Positions 21,471-33,056 of a DNA stretch of 41,239 nt are shown here, piece after piece. Position 1 is the first letter of the stretch. The number at the start of each line of letters is the position of its first letter. Below the pieces are notes generated by a model, which saw nothing but the letters and a program-made list of their open reading frames with translations, was not told where the DNA came from and did no database searches. Source of the stretch: Ophiostoma sp. CBS 140.51 (lineage: Eukaryota; Ascomycota; Sordariomycetes; Ophiostomatales; Ophiostomataceae); assembly GCA_029298735.1 (NCBI GenBank), contig JANSLP010000288.1, positions 1-41,239 on the forward strand, given 5' to 3'. The position numbers and the translations under genes were made by a program.

Positions 21471-24400
21471 ATGCATCTCGCGAGCCTTGTACTCGCACTT
21501 TCGGTCAGCTTCCAAGGCGCATATGTGTACGCCCTGGCACGAGACCAAGCGCCGACACCGTCCATCAATGCCACCGTTGCTGCACCCAAGCGCTTCATCA
21601 TTGAGTTTGCCGACGCGGCCAACCACCAAGCAGTTGTAAACACTCTCTCCGCCCGCGAGGGCACTCGCGTTCTCAAGACGTTCATGTCCGATGTCTTTTC
21701 GGGCGTGAGTGTCGAGTCGACGGCAGACAACATTGACACGCTGCGGGCGCTCACATCGGCCGGTGTTTCGCATGTTTGGTCGTCGAACCGCATCAAGTTG
21801 GACCATACAGTTCCGTCGTCGTCCCTCTCAAATGATGCATCTGCGAGCAACTACTCGGTGCACAGCTGGACGGGTGTCGACAAGGTGCATGCGGCTGGCT
21901 ACTTTGGCAAGGGTGCCGTTGTGGCAATTGTCGATACGGGCACGCAATACACCCATCCCGCAGTAAGTGGCTTTTGTAATATGTTATGCTGGCAGTTCTA
22001 CTTTTGCTAACAAATCCAGCTCGGTGGTGGCTTCGGTCCTGGGTTCAAAGTTGCTGGCGGTTACGACTTTGTCGGCAACGGCAGTAAGTCTGAGACCTCT
22101 TCTCGTTGTCTTTTGTAGATGAATACTTGCTCACACACCCACAGACTGGCCCGTTGATGGCAGCTCCAAGCAGCCCGACATCGACCCAATGGACCAGATT
22201 GGCCACGGCACTCATGTCGCCGGTATTGTTGCCGGAAAGAGTGATCAGTAAGAAATCAACACCTGACAACATATTTTAGTTAAAACTAATTCTCATACTC
22301 TTCTGCAGATACGTTGGAGTTGCACCTGATGCGACTTTACTGTCCTTCAAAGTGTTTGGTCAACAAGACGGCACCGACGAGGATACTCTGATCGAGGCCT
22401 TCCTAGCTGCGTACCAAGCTGATGTGAGACACCCTCGTTTATGCGCACATTTAAAATACATCTTCACTAACAATCCCAGGCCGACATTATCACCTGCTCT
22501 GTTGGTGGTGCTGGTGGCTGGGCTACTGATGCTTGGGCCACCGTTGCTTCCCGCATCGTCGAGCAAGGCGTCATTGTCACAATTGCTGCTGGTAACAATG
22601 GGTTTGAGGGCCCTTTTTTCGGGAGCAACGGAGCTTCAGGTGACTACGTTCTGGCTGTAGCTTCCAGTGAGGCCTCGACTGTGGTTGCACCGCCGTTTGA
22701 GGCCACTTTCAACCTAAATGGCGTCTCCAACACGACAGAGGTGGCCTACTACCCTGGCCTGGATGTCTTCCCTGCCACTGTCAAAGGCTGGCCGATTGTC
22801 CCGTTGTCATTAAACAAGTCCGTGAAAAACGATGCCTGCGACCATCTACCGTCAACAACGCAGAACCTGTCGGCTGTCATCCCGCTGGTGCGCCGTGGCG
22901 GCTGTGACTTCCTCGACAAGCAGTCAAACCTCGAGGCCTTTGGTGCACAGTTTATCCTCTTCTACCAGGACGATGAGACGCTGGTGGCGCCCTTTTCATG
23001 GTACGACACGTCTCTCCTGGGCTTGATTGAAAAGGCGGCCGGCGAGGCAATCATCGACACTGTTCTGGCCGGCGGTAACGTTACGGCCGACTTTTCTCTC
23101 CTGGACCCCAACAAGAACTACGTCGGCATGTACAACGCGGCTGGTGGGCGTCCCAACGACTTTACCAGCTTTGGCAGCACCTACGACCTCAAACAAAAGC
23201 CCGAGGTCACGGCTCCTGGCGGTGACATCTTTAGCACCTACCCGACTGACGGATATGCCGTACTGTCTGGCACCTCCATGGCCACCCCCTACATTGCGGG
23301 CGTGGCCGCACTGTATGTGGGCCGGTATGGCGGCCGTAAGGTACACGGCAAGGACTTTGCTAAGGATCTTGAAATGCGCATCATCTCGTCAGGCGGTGCG
23401 CTGCCCTGGATTGATGGCTACACAAACAACGACTATGGCTTCTGGGCGCCGACGATCCAAGTCGGCTCGGGGCTGGTGGATGCCAACAAAGTGCTTAACT
23501 ACAACACCAGCCTGTCGTATGTCAAGTTTGCGCTCAACGATACGCACCACTTTGAGCGGTACCACAAAGTGAACATCACCAACCACGGTACCAAGCCCGT
23601 GACGTACAAGTTCCAGCTGCAGGATGCGGGCGGATTTGAGGCCTGGCAGCCGTTTGACGACAGCTTGTATGGCACACCACGGCCCAAGGTGCTCACCGAG
23701 TTGACGCCGATCAAGATTGCGCCCAAAGTGTCGTTCCCCGGCGGCACCTTTACCGTAAATCCAGGCGAGACCAAGACGGCCCAGTAAGTTCTTCAAAGTT
23801 ACATCATAGATTGACAAACTCCCGGTCACTAATCTCCCGACAGATTCAACTTTGACTACCCCACTGGGTACTCCAATATCCCGGTATACAGCGGCAAGAT
23901 CTTAATTCTTGGAAGCAATGGCGAACAGCTGTCTGTCCCATACTTTGGTACGTATCATCTCCTCCCTTGGGAAAATCAAACGTTTGCTAACACCACGTAG
24001 GCATTGCTTCGAGCCTCGAGAAAGACTTGAAAAAGCAGTTCCAAAAGGGCTACCCATACGGGGAGTCTGGTGTTGACTATCCTTACCCAACTTTCGACAA
24101 TCACAGCGTGTAAGTCCAGCGCCTATCCCATCAAAACAAATATGTCTTCAAACACTAATATCTCCACAGCTTCTCCTTTAACCTCGCCACCCGCGCCCAG
24201 GATTTCCCAAAAATTGTCTCTCGCCAACAGTGGGGTGCCAAAGAACTTCGCTGGGATGTACGTGCACACTGGACTGCCTCATCATTATCTACTCATACTA
24301 ACCTAGTCTTTTCAGATCTTCGATAATGCATGGACCGAACGCGACTGGAAGTACCCGCCCATTGTCGGTCAGAACGGCCACGTCGGTACGGTGGCATACT

Positions 24401-24719
24401 ATGCACTCTCTGGTGAAGTCAGCGCGTTCAACCCTGGTTTCGACAATGCGAGCGACACGATCTCGTTCCCTCTCAGTGACATCTACCGCAGCTCTGTCGA
24501 CGTCTACGACACCGAATATTGGTGGCTTGGCGGCTTGGGCAACGGCTCTCAGATTTCCAACGGCAACTACACGTGCGTACTCCCTTCAACTTATACAGAA
24601 CGACGTCCAATACTAACTAAATGTGCAGCCTCCGTTTTGCCGTACTTGCTCCGTTTGGCGATGGTACACACAGTGACAACTGGGACACCCTGACGCACAA
24701 ATTCTCTGTCTCCAGATAG
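21471..24719 (+). CDS. Secreted subtilisin-like serine protease (S8) with PA domain
   Basis: Ten exons (21471-21962, 22020-22083, 22145-22247, 22309-22423, 22480-23783, 23844-23947, 24001-24109, 24170-24257, 24316-24572, 24629-24719) join in one frame to 908 residues; the nine introns are 52-62 bp with normal donors and acceptors. Order: signal peptide (about 1-23), inhibitor I9 propeptide (KRFIIEFADAANHQAVVNTL onward, about 40-115), catalytic domain with Asp155 (VDTG), His206 (GHGTHVAG), oxyanion Asn297 (AAGNNG) and Ser524 (GTSMATP). A protease-associated insert lies between them (about 335-460). A Fn3-like domain of the kind found in large subtilases follows Ser524, then a Ser/Thr-poor tail. 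It has many NxS/T sites. It is expected to be exported, self-processed and to degrade extracellular protein for nutrition or host contact. All catalytic residues are present. The start is the first ATG of the frame. Confidence 0.92.
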
Positions 24720-25310
24720 GACTGTCGGATGAGCTACTTTGCCGAAAATATTTGGCAATATTCTGCTCTTTTTTACCCCATTTTTGTAACTCCATAGAAA
24801 TTGCAGACCGACCTTCACTTTCGATATCCTTTGAACTGTTGACTTTCACTTCAATGTCTCCTTCTTAATTTGTCGATTTATCTTCCCATAAACTCACCAA
24901 AGTATATTTTCAGTGATTCACCAATATTTCAATATACTTACACAAATACTAAACGAAGGCCAATTTACACAAATTTCATGTTAAAGAAGAATGATGAAAA
25001 ACCTCGAGGTCGTCGTCGCGTGCTGTCGAGGACTTACATCAAATATGACTAAGCAAGACCCACAATTTGGTCCCTGTCTCATTATGAGTATCCTTCCTTA
25101 TCGGCGGTCTTATCGCTCCCAAAACTAAGTGGCAGAATTTTTTTTCCGCCTTTTTTTTTCTTTCGTCCCCAATCGCCCGTATTAGCGCCCGTCGTTGTCC
25201 CCATCCTTCTGGTGTTGAAAGTCTGTTTCCTTTTACCGACAACCTCTTTTTTTTTTTCGACAACTGCCACGTCGGAACATCCCATTCCTTTTATTTCGAA
25301 CACCACCACC
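24720..25310 (+). other. Intergenic region: subtilase 3' end and DBP3 promoter
   Basis: AT-rich until about 24,990, then pyrimidine-rich with T runs at 25,140-25,160 and 25,248-25,257 leading into the DBP3 start. No gene is visible. Confidence 0.5.
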
Positions 25311-27197
25311 ATGTCGATCAAAAAGCACCGCCCCGTTGACGAGGAGGTCGACACTCCGGCGCCTCTTACCAAGAAGGCCCGTGTCGAGGAGAACGGCAGC
25401 GATGTCGACGAGGCCGAGGCCGAGCGCAAGCGGCTGAAGAAGGAGAAGAAGGAAAAGAAGAAGAAGGATAAGAAGGACAAGCGCGAGAAGGAGGGCCAGG
25501 AGAGCAAAGAGGGCGGTGACGATAAGGAGGCCAAGAAGGAGAAGAAGGACAAGAAGAAGGAAAAGAAGGAGAAGAAGCTCAAGGAGAAGGCAGAGAGCGA
25601 GACAACCGAGACGGCTTCGACTTCGACTCCTGCCACCACCTCCACCTCCAACGGCGCTACCCTCTCCTCCGGCTCTTACACACAGACTGTTGCCCTTTCG
25701 GCCGTCCCCGAGGCCGACGTCCAGGCCTTCCTCAAGAAGGAGCAGGTCGCCGTCTACGACAACCTCGTCAGCAAGAACGCCCCCGCCTCGGAGCGTCTGC
25801 GGCCCATCCTCGAGTTCACGCAACTGCCAGTGACCTCGCTCACCAAGAAGGGCCCCTTTGCCGCCTACAAGAACCCGACGCCCATCCAGGCTGCCTCGTG
25901 GCCCTACACTTTGGGCGGCCGTGACCTTGTCGGCATTGCCGAGACGGGTTCTGGCAAGACCATGGCGTTCGCGCTGCCCTGTGTCGAGGCTCTTAAGGAC
26001 ATGCCCAAGCCGGCTGCCCTCGAGGCCAAGAAGCTGCCCAACCGCTCCAAGCTCAACAACAAGTGGGACGCCCGCGGCAATTTGGCCCAGGCTCTCGCCG
26101 TCATCGTCTCGCCCACGCGCGAGCTGGCCATGCAGACGCACCAGGCCATCCAGCCGCTGGCGGCGCTCGTCGGCCTGACGGCCGTCTGCCTGTACGGCGG
26201 TGCCAGCAAGGACGAGCAGCGCGTGCTGCTGCGCCAGGAGGGCGGCGTCGACATTATTGTCGCCACCCCAGGCCGTCTCAAGGACTTTATCAATGACGAG
26301 GCCGTGTCGCTGGCCCATGTCAAGTTTGCCGTGCTCGACGAGGCGGACCGTATGCTCGACACGGGTTTCGAGGAGGACATCAAGTTTATTCTGGGACAGT
26401 GCCCCGAGCGCACGGCCCGCCAGACGCTCATGTTCACGGCCACGTGGCCCACGAGCGTGCGTGGCCTGGCCGATGGGTTCATGAAGGACCCCGTCAAGGT
26501 CACCGTGGGCAGCCGGACGCGCGCGGGCGCGCTCGACGGTGAGGAGGGCGGCGATGGCCCCCGCGACCGCAACAACACGGGCGCCGTTGAGCTGCAGGCC
26601 AATGCACGCATCACGCAGACGGTCGAGGTGATGGACCAGCGCGAGAAGGAGCGCCGCTGCCTCAACATTATCAAGCAGGAGCAGCGCGGCAAGGCCAAGA
26701 ACGACCGTATCCTGGTCTTTTGCCTGTACAAGAAGGAGGCCGTGCGTGTCGAGAACTTCTTGCAGGGCCAGGGCGTGCGCGTGTGCAGCATCCACGGTGA
26801 CTTGCGCCAGGAGCAGCGGACACGCAGTCTGGAGGCCTTCAAGGCCGGCACGACGCCCGTGCTGGTCGCGACGGACGTGGCCGCCCGCGGTCTTGATATC
26901 CCAGAGGTCAAGCTGGTCATCAACGTCACTTTCCCGCTGACGATTGAGGACTACGTCCACCGCATTGGCCGGACAGGCCGTGCGGGCAAGGACGGCCGCG
27001 CCATTACTTTCTTCACGGAGCACGACAAGACGCACTCGGGCTCGCTGATCAACGTCCTCAAGGGTGCCAACCAGGAGGTGCCCGAGGACTTGCTCAAGTT
27101 CGGCACCACCGTTAAGAAGAAGACTCACGGCACGTACGGCGCTTTCTTCAAGGATGTAGATATGAGCCAAAAGGGCACCAAGATCACGTTCGACTAA
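25311..27197 (+). CDS. dbp3: ATP-dependent DEAD-box RNA helicase Dbp3
   Basis: The single exon encodes 628 residues. The first ~130 residues carry a dense Lys/Glu tail (KKEKKEKKKKDKKDKREK), the hallmark of Dbp3. The helicase core has all motifs: Q motif with PTPIQ at 189-193, motif I AETGSGKT at 210-217, SPTREL, TPGR, DEAD at 343-346, motif III as TAT at 376-378 followed by WP, motif V ATDVAARGLD around 520-529, and HRIGRTGR at 550-557. In yeast Dbp3 acts in the nucleolus in 27S pre-rRNA processing at site A3 for the 60S subunit; the same role is inferred. A TAT in place of the usual SAT is normal for this subfamily. The start ATG has a CACCACC leader. The gene converges with RFT1, with 343 bp between the stop codons. 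Confidence 0.93.
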   Translation: MSIKKHRPVDEEVDTPAPLTKKARVEENGSDVDEAEAERKRLKKEKKEKKKKDKKDKREKEGQESKEGGDDKEAKKEKKDKKKEKKEKKLKEKAESETTETASTSTPATTSTSNGATLSSGSYTQTVALSAVPEADVQAFLKKEQVAVYDNLVSKNAPASERLRPILEFTQLPVTSLTKKGPFAAYKNPTPIQAASWPYTLGGRDLVGIAETGSGKTMAFALPCVEALKDMPKPAALEAKKLPNRSKLNNKWDARGNLAQALAVIVSPTRELAMQTHQAIQPLAALVGLTAVCLYGGASKDEQRVLLRQEGGVDIIVATPGRLKDFINDEAVSLAHVKFAVLDEADRMLDTGFEEDIKFILGQCPERTARQTLMFTATWPTSVRGLADGFMKDPVKVTVGSRTRAGALDGEEGGDGPRDRNNTGAVELQANARITQTVEVMDQREKERRCLNIIKQEQRGKAKNDRILVFCLYKKEAVRVENFLQGQGVRVCSIHGDLRQEQRTRSLEAFKAGTTPVLVATDVAARGLDIPEVKLVINVTFPLTIEDYVHRIGRTGRAGKDGRAITFFTEHDKTHSGSLINVLKGANQEVPEDLLKFGTTVKKKTHGTYGAFFKDVDMSQKGTKITFD

Positions 27198-27540
27198 GGA
27201 GGGGTGTTTGTTTGTTGTTTTTTGCTTCTATCTTGTTCGAAATATGGCAGCATCTATCTTTTTATTTCTTTTTTTACTTCCTTATCGGATCTAAGGCATG
27301 TCTCATTAGTTGGCTTGACCGCCCCTGCGGACAAAGCTATAGCATTGGCGGAAGAATCGCCGTTCAAAGAAGGCTCTGTTGGTTCGGGAAGAAAGAAAAA
27401 GTTAGCGAGGGCTTCCATTTTTATGTTTTAAAAGTCATTTTTACATAGACGCGAGTAATGCTTTTCGAAAGGCGTTCTTGGTTTGGGATCATGGAATATA
27501 TGTGCATTTTTCACGAACGTCATGAAAGACAAAAGAAAAC
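27198..27540. other. Convergent 3' region between DBP3 and RFT1
   Basis: A short T-rich spacer that must hold both 3' ends. No further gene is seen. Confidence 0.5.
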
Positions 27541-29295
27541 TTACACAGTGAGAACAAATGGTACGGCCAGGACGGCAATCTTGATGAGCTGCGTAATCTG
27601 TGCAACAGGGCCTGCTGCTGCCGCCACGACGGGCACAAACCGCCGAACGGCCGTACTCGTGACTACAGCAGCCAGGACGGACAGCGGGTGCGGCATCAGC
27701 GACGTGGTGGCATCACCGAAGAAGGAGACGCCGCGTGCGGAAAAGTAACCGTGGATAAACACGAGACACCAAATGATGCGGCATACCATGTTGATGCCAT
27801 TGGCCGCGACAAGGCCGACAGCACCACCGTCAAGCACACGCAAACAGACGTAGCCAGCGCCGGCAAAGACGGCCGAAAATCCGCCCATCCACATCGACTG
27901 GCGGTAGACTTGAGCCTCGGTCGCCACGGAAGCAACAAAAGCTTCAGCCACGCCGTTGACAGCCAGAAGTGGTATGTACCAGACGTACGCCGCGAGCGTG
28001 GCGGCCGCGCCCGAGTTGGCCCAACGAGGGCCCGTAACAAGTCCCAAAAAGGGCGCAGCAGCAGCCGGACCGATGGCGGTGACGACTAGGGACAAGAGCA
28101 GGTATATCTTGAGCAGCGTCTGGAGGTCACGAGCTGCTCTCTCTGCAGGTGCGTTGCCAGCTGTCTTTCTTCCCTTGGAATCCTTGTTTTCGGTCTTCTC
28201 CGTGACATTTCCATCCTCGGCCAGCAAACGCGAAAAGTAGCTGCGGCTGCTCTCTTCAATGGGCTGGAACAGCAGACGAGCAGCCAGACCACCGTAGTTG
28301 TTGGCCAGCGCGTAGACGCCTTGGGTCGTGGTCGTCGACAACGCACTGACTAGGAACGTGTCGCCCTGTGTCAACACATGCTTGACGATGCTCTGTACAG
28401 ACATGCTGGACGCCAGGTGCAGCGTCGGGCGGTCAAAAAGTTGGAGAGCATATTGGCCAGTCAGTCGCTTGGGGAATAGCGAAAAGCCATCGCGCCGGGC
28501 CAATGCAGCACCGTGCCAGGCGTACACCGCCAACAGGCCGACACCGTAGGCGAGCTGGCCGAGTGCAAATGGCAAGACACCAATATCGAGTCCCCTATTG
28601 CTGCTGCCACCCAGACGAGTGGCTAGCACGGCCGCACCCAGAGTCGTTGCGCAACGCAGCACCGTAGCCACAGACTCGGCCGCAGCACGGGCACCAAATT
28701 GCAGTCCCAGCTGCAATACAACAAAGGCTGGCTCCGACAGCAGCTCAATGACCGACGTGAGCGCGTAAAGATAAAGACTGGGGACGAGGAAGGGCGTAGT
28801 TTCTGCTAGCGACCGTGCCGGATGATCATGGTTGTTGCTGCCGTCCTCGTCCGAGGTCTTGTGGATCGATGCCAAGTAGAGCCACCCGAGAAGCATGGCA
28901 ACAAGCGAGCCTAGCAGGATGGAGACGTAGGCCAGGTTGACAGCACTTTGGGAGGAGGAGGCCGATGAAGACGACGTATCAGACTCTTTCTCGCCCTTGC
29001 TGCCCTTTTTGGATCCTTTGGACGTCTCTTCTTGAGGCTGTTCCCGCCCGCCTTGGCGCTGAATGGCTACGCGCAGACTCTCACGCGCAAAAAAGAGCAC
29101 ACTCAGGTAGTACACCTCGAGCTGGGTGGCCACACCAAGGAGCTGTGCCGTCAGGAATCGCAGCAGAAGCTGGTTGGCGATGAAAGTGGCCGCGCGGGAC
29201 GCAATCTGCAATGCAATAAGCAGTGACGCGCCGTGGACGGCCGACGGAGCGGCAGGTCCGACTGCAGGAGCCGAAGATGGTTGCTTGTCCGCCAT
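27541..29295 (-). CDS. rft1: RFT1, ER lipid-linked oligosaccharide translocation protein
   Basis: The single exon encodes 584 residues, close to the usual fungal RFT1 length. After a Pro/Ala/Ser-rich start, the conserved opening (GASLLIALQIASRAATFIAN, then QLLLRFLTAQLLGVATQLE and LFFARESLRVAIQR) is plainly RFT1. About a dozen hydrophobic segments follow, typical of the MATE-like fold. A charged loop with KGSKKGSKGEKES lies near residues 85-105. RFT1 is needed in the ER membrane for N-glycan precursors (Man5GlcNAc2-PP-dolichol) to appear on the lumenal side; whether it is itself the flippase is disputed. The first in-frame ATG at 29295 begins MADKQPSSAP. No intron is needed to keep the frame. 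Confidence 0.92.
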   Translation of the reverse strand: MADKQPSSAPAVGPAAPSAVHGASLLIALQIASRAATFIANQLLLRFLTAQLLGVATQLEVYYLSVLFFARESLRVAIQRQGGREQPQEETSKGSKKGSKGEKESDTSSSSASSSQSAVNLAYVSILLGSLVAMLLGWLYLASIHKTSDEDGSNNHDHPARSLAETTPFLVPSLYLYALTSVIELLSEPAFVVLQLGLQFGARAAAESVATVLRCATTLGAAVLATRLGGSSNRGLDIGVLPFALGQLAYGVGLLAVYAWHGAALARRDGFSLFPKRLTGQYALQLFDRPTLHLASSMSVQSIVKHVLTQGDTFLVSALSTTTTQGVYALANNYGGLAARLLFQPIEESSRSYFSRLLAEDGNVTEKTENKDSKGRKTAGNAPAERAARDLQTLLKIYLLLSLVVTAIGPAAAAPFLGLVTGPRWANSGAAATLAAYVWYIPLLAVNGVAEAFVASVATEAQVYRQSMWMGGFSAVFAGAGYVCLRVLDGGAVGLVAANGINMVCRIIWCLVFIHGYFSARGVSFFGDATTSLMPHPLSVLAAVVTSTAVRRFVPVVAAAAGPVAQITQLIKIAVLAVPFVLTV

Positions 29296-29437
29296 GACCG
29301 ATGTGTGTGGCCAGCTGTGTTGATGTTGGGGGAAAGGTGAGGATGTGGTGTCGATGTTCAAAACGCGCCACGTTACATTTCAGGGGCGCGTTTGTAGTGG
29401 CCTGGCCTTTAGTGAGGTGGGCGTGATCAGCGGCTAC

Positions 29438-29654
29438 AAGGCAGGAACGATGGGGCGTTTTAGGGGCTACATTTTAGTGCGGCACTCTTGTGTAAGCTGA
29501 CAACCAGAAGACACTGAAGTAAATATTACCAACCTGATCCTAATCAATACCTTTTACGAACTACACGTAGGCATATTATGTTTTTTTTACGCACGAGAGC
29601 TCACCGTTTTAGTCTCTAAAGTGTTCCTTTATGCCACGTACATCCACAGATACA
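29438..29654. repeat. Left copy of a diverged ~210-bp direct repeat
   Basis: Bases 29438-29501 (aaggcaggaacgatggggcg...) match 31604-31666 over about 63 bp, mostly with transition differences. A second matching block, 29622-29654 against 31783-31813 (gttcctttatgccacgtac / gttctttcacgtac, then cacagatac), lies at nearly the same spacing. The middle is not clearly alignable by eye. The two copies flank the oxidoreductase gene. Confidence 0.5.
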
Positions 29655-29665
29655 GAAGTATCTGT
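29646..29665. repeat. Perfect 8-bp inverted repeat with 4-base loop
   Basis: The sequence acagatac-agaa-gtatctgt lies inside the left copy of the direct repeat. It is a short hairpin or palindromic site of unknown role. Confidence 0.5.
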
Positions 29666-29802
29666 ACTGCCATTCTGGCGCCCGCTATCTGATTCGCGCA
29701 TTACTCCATCACATCACCAAATTCTATCAATATTCGCTCAATTCAACTCGCGTCTTTAAAATCAATTCACAAATACACTCAAAGTCCACCACCACTACAT
29801 AT

Positions 29803-30800
29803 TTACTCTTGGTTCTCGTACGGCAGGCCGGCCTTCATCCGCACGATGCCATAGATGCCCGCAAGATCGCCCTTGTCGCCTTTGATCTCCTTGATCTTGG
29901 CCAGGTTCTCGACCACAATGTCCAGGATCGGGAGATGCGCGCCCACAGCACTCGCCAGTTCCTTGGCATGCCCGCTGACCTCGATACTGCCGTCGATGTG
30001 CGCTGCCGGGTAGTCCCTGCGATAGTAGTCGCCGCTGACCATGCGCTCCGAGTAGTAGGAAAAGGGAAACCCAAAGACATTCTCAACCCAGCTGTGGATC
30101 GCGTCCGTGCCCAGCCCGGCCTTTTCCGCAAACACAAGACTCTCGGCCACTTGCTCCACCATGCTGAAGATGAGGGTGTTGCCGACAATCTTGAGCGTCA
30201 GGGCTTTCCCGTAGGGCTGGCCGCTGAGATTAACGACGGCGCGTGCGGTGACGCCCTTGTAAAAGGGAAGGGCCCGTTTCACAGACGCTTCGGGTCCAGA
30301 CAAAAGAGCCAGCAGCTCGCCTGCCTCGGCGACGGGCTGCTGACCGACGACGGGCGAGGCCACATAGTCGGCTCCGGTGGCCTCGACCAGCTGGCCCAGC
30401 TTGTCGCTTGTGGTGGGGCTCACCGTGGTGCAATTGATGATGAGCTTGCCCTGGACATTGCTCTTTAGGATTTCATCCACCGTCTCTTCGGCAGACTTGT
30501 CGTCAATGACACACAAAAAGACAACATCGGCTTGTGCAACACCTGCTGCAATAGAGTCGACAATGGTGGCTTTGTCTGGGCTAAGCTCTGCCTGCAGGTT
30601 GAGGCTGCGTTGGGGCGAGCGGTTGAACAAGAGGATGGGCTGGTCAAGGTTGGCTTTGTTGGCAATGTTCTTGGCCATACCCTGTGGGTGAGGTTTATTG
30701 TCAGCGTCGGGCTCAATATCAGATCTACTTCGTAGCTTGTTGTGTTTCTTACCCGTCCAATATTGCCCAGACCAATGTACAAAACTCTGGCAGTCATCAT
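29803..30800 (-). CDS. 6-phosphogluconate/3-hydroxyisobutyrate dehydrogenase-like oxidoreductase
   Basis: Exons 30800-30753 and 30681-29803 encode 308 residues. The 71-bp intron (GTAAGA donor, CAG acceptor) lies between codons and separates the two halves of the nucleotide-binding loop: exon 1 ends GLGNIGR and exon 2 opens GMAKNIA, giving the Gly-rich signature of the family. An NAD-binding Rossmann half (to about residue 170) is followed by the helical NAD_binding_11 half, with the likely catalytic Lys in LKIVGN and VAESLVFAEKAG. Such beta-hydroxyacid dehydrogenases oxidise small hydroxy acids with NAD(P); the substrate cannot be told here. Two ATGs open the gene (30800 and 30797); the first is taken. 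It stands alone between two direct-repeat copies. Confidence 0.88.
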
Positions 30801-31603
30801 CACGACTGGTCTTATGAAAGTTGGTAAATGTTGAACGCAGTATTTAATAAAGACTAACGATGTGTTGTCAAAACATCTACTTGCTCTTTCACATTCATTT
30901 ACGTGACTGTACGTCGTCTAGGTAGAGTCTTCTTATATTGATCATGAGCAAGGCTCAGGTCTGAACGTGTACTGTTTTGTTTTTGCTTTCCCGGAATTTA
31001 TGGAGCAACTTTATGCCCGTGTGTATATGCACACAGTAAGGAACTGTCACGGTTGACATAACAAACTCGCATTCGCATTCGAGCCAGGGATGTCCGCTCC
31101 CCCTGGAATAAAGTCCGTTGTCGATTGCGATAGGTCTGCCGGTGATTGGTGTCAATTTCTGAGGTCCGACCTCCCAATTTCAGGGCTGCATCAACACCGC
31201 TGTAATCATAGTCGGCGTTTTCACGGACTTTACAGTACTCATTTCACCGCAAATATTATTAAGCGAAGTTCATGAAGGTTCCCAACTCTCGATAAGCTCA
31301 TAAAAAACTGTTGCTAAACAATACTGATGGATAAATCGGCAATATTCAGAGACTCGCTGGTTTTATGGATCGTTATCGAGTTACAACGCTAAAGATGCCG
31401 CGTCACTGCGAGGCGGGGAAGCAATGCATCAAAAGACATATTAACCAAATCTGGAAATCTGAGTCGTGGATATTTTTTGTATGCAGGGGACGTAACGAAC
31501 ACCTTCAGGTTAATACGAGCTTTGTTTGACTTGTTCCTCAAAAAGGAAAGCAATCAAGTCCAAGGTCAGGAAACTGCTTCCAAAATTGTGTTCCTCGTTT
31601 CGC

Positions 31604-31813
31604 AAGGCAGGAGCGACGGGGCATTTTGGAGGCATAGTTTAGTGGGCCAACCTCGTGTAAGTTGACCGCATCACAACATACAACAGTCACAACACACAAC
31701 AGCATACACATCGTACAAAACAATTTCACACATACAGATGTCGTTGTTTGCATCTCGCCGCGTCATATAAACACCATCAATACTGTGTTCTTTCACGTAC
31801 GGCCACAGATACT
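31604..31813. repeat. Right copy of the diverged ~210-bp direct repeat
   Basis: Pairs with 29438-29654. Differences from the left copy are mainly G/A and C/T, as expected after ageing or repeat-induced point mutation. No coding potential or terminal structure is visible. Confidence 0.5.
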
Positions 31814-32990
31814 GGTGAACACGGGATCCCGTCCGCTCTCCCCTAGTTAAACCCGTAATTTGTGTGCCGCTGCCACTGAGGCCGCTTCCTGGTTCGCCCA
31901 GAATGCATCGTCACGTGCGGTGGCCGCCGCTGTTGCAAGGACCTGGCAGCCCAAGCTCCAGGTACCTCGCAGCGCCGCGTGGTGGAGCATTCCTTTCCTC
32001 TCCATGATGCATGATAGGTAAACTAGCTATTGTTAGAAGACGGTCCGAGAGCGTCTTGTGAGGACGGAAAAAGAAAAAATACGGACACATGCCGCCCTTG
32101 TTTCATGCCAATTGTGCTGCCCAGCTCCCAATCACACAACTGACAAAGTGTGGCGCATCTTGGAAAGGCAAACGGGCCAGGCTAATCATGCCAATGGAGT
32201 CACGTGACACGCCTTAGCAACACAAAGCTGTCCTTCCCAAGTTGGCCCTTCAGTACGCACAGTTCTCGAAGTCCTGTTCTCGCTCCATTTTCTATGGGTG
32301 ACTCACAACCAGTTCTTCACGTCAAGATTGAAGCAGGCTCACCTCGTCACCCACCGCAAACTCATGTCGTACAGCTGTTTCCAGGTCCACCGCCATCCAT
32401 CCACCGTCATGGCTTGAAATTCACGGGGCTGGTCTTTCGCAAAAATGAGGGGCTGGGCGGGACGAGGACCTCAGGACTCCTCAGAGCTCGCGCTAGCAGG
32501 ACTGAGGTCGCACAAGCTCACCTTATCGGGCCCACTTTCCAGCTCTTGCAAGAGGGGCTGCCCGCTCTCGCACGACGAGCAAGAGGAAGGTGGGGCAGAC
32601 GATGTGGGACCGAAGCCTCGAGGGCAGAACGAAGGGAAGGGAAGTCGAGTCCCGAGCATGGCCAGCCGTCGCAATGATGGCCTGTGAAGACCAGGGGCCG
32701 AAAATTACAGCGCCGTCGCACAGCAAACAGGAGTGCACGGGGTGTGGTCTGGCTTGGTGGTGCGTGACAGCGCGTCGCGCAGCACACAGCAGCAGTGGCA
32801 GCTCTACAAGATTGTCTCACGCAAACAGGAGTGCACAGCACCCGATCTGATGAAATTTCAATCTGTGGACGGTGATCTACTGAAACCCGTCGAACGAGCT
32901 CGCACTTGTCTGGACACGCTTCTAGAAGCCTGTCGATCCCGTTGAACGGAACGGCAGATCCATTTGGCTGCATTCCAAGTGGGGGGCGAG

Positions 32991-33056
32991 GCAGCCTGCC
33001 TGACCAAAAATACTCGAGACTCTCAAAAGAGCTTTTTTTTTGGTCAGGGAGGCTGC
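32991..33056. repeat. 20-bp inverted repeat (hairpin), 26-base loop
   Basis: Left arm 32991-33010 (gcagcctgcctgaccaaaaa) and right arm 33037-33056 are reverse complements apart from one mismatch. The loop contains ctcgagactctc. It could be a fold-back element end or the tip of a small non-autonomous element; no transposase is beside it. Confidence 0.75.

Noticed and set aside
25233..27170. 645-codon open frame antisense to DBP3
   Set aside because: Antisense of a GC3-biased helicase gene; composition is an artefact and the helicase motifs are in the sense frame.
31875..31970. Ala-rich coding-like stretch ending at a donor-like CAG|GTACCT
   Set aside because: Too short, with no start, partner exon or homology; could be a decayed exon but not supportable.
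32295..32677. Open frame of about 127 residues between the oxidoreductase and the HMG genes
   Set aside because: Weak codon bias, Arg/Gly/Pro-rich end and no recognisable domain; left as unproven.
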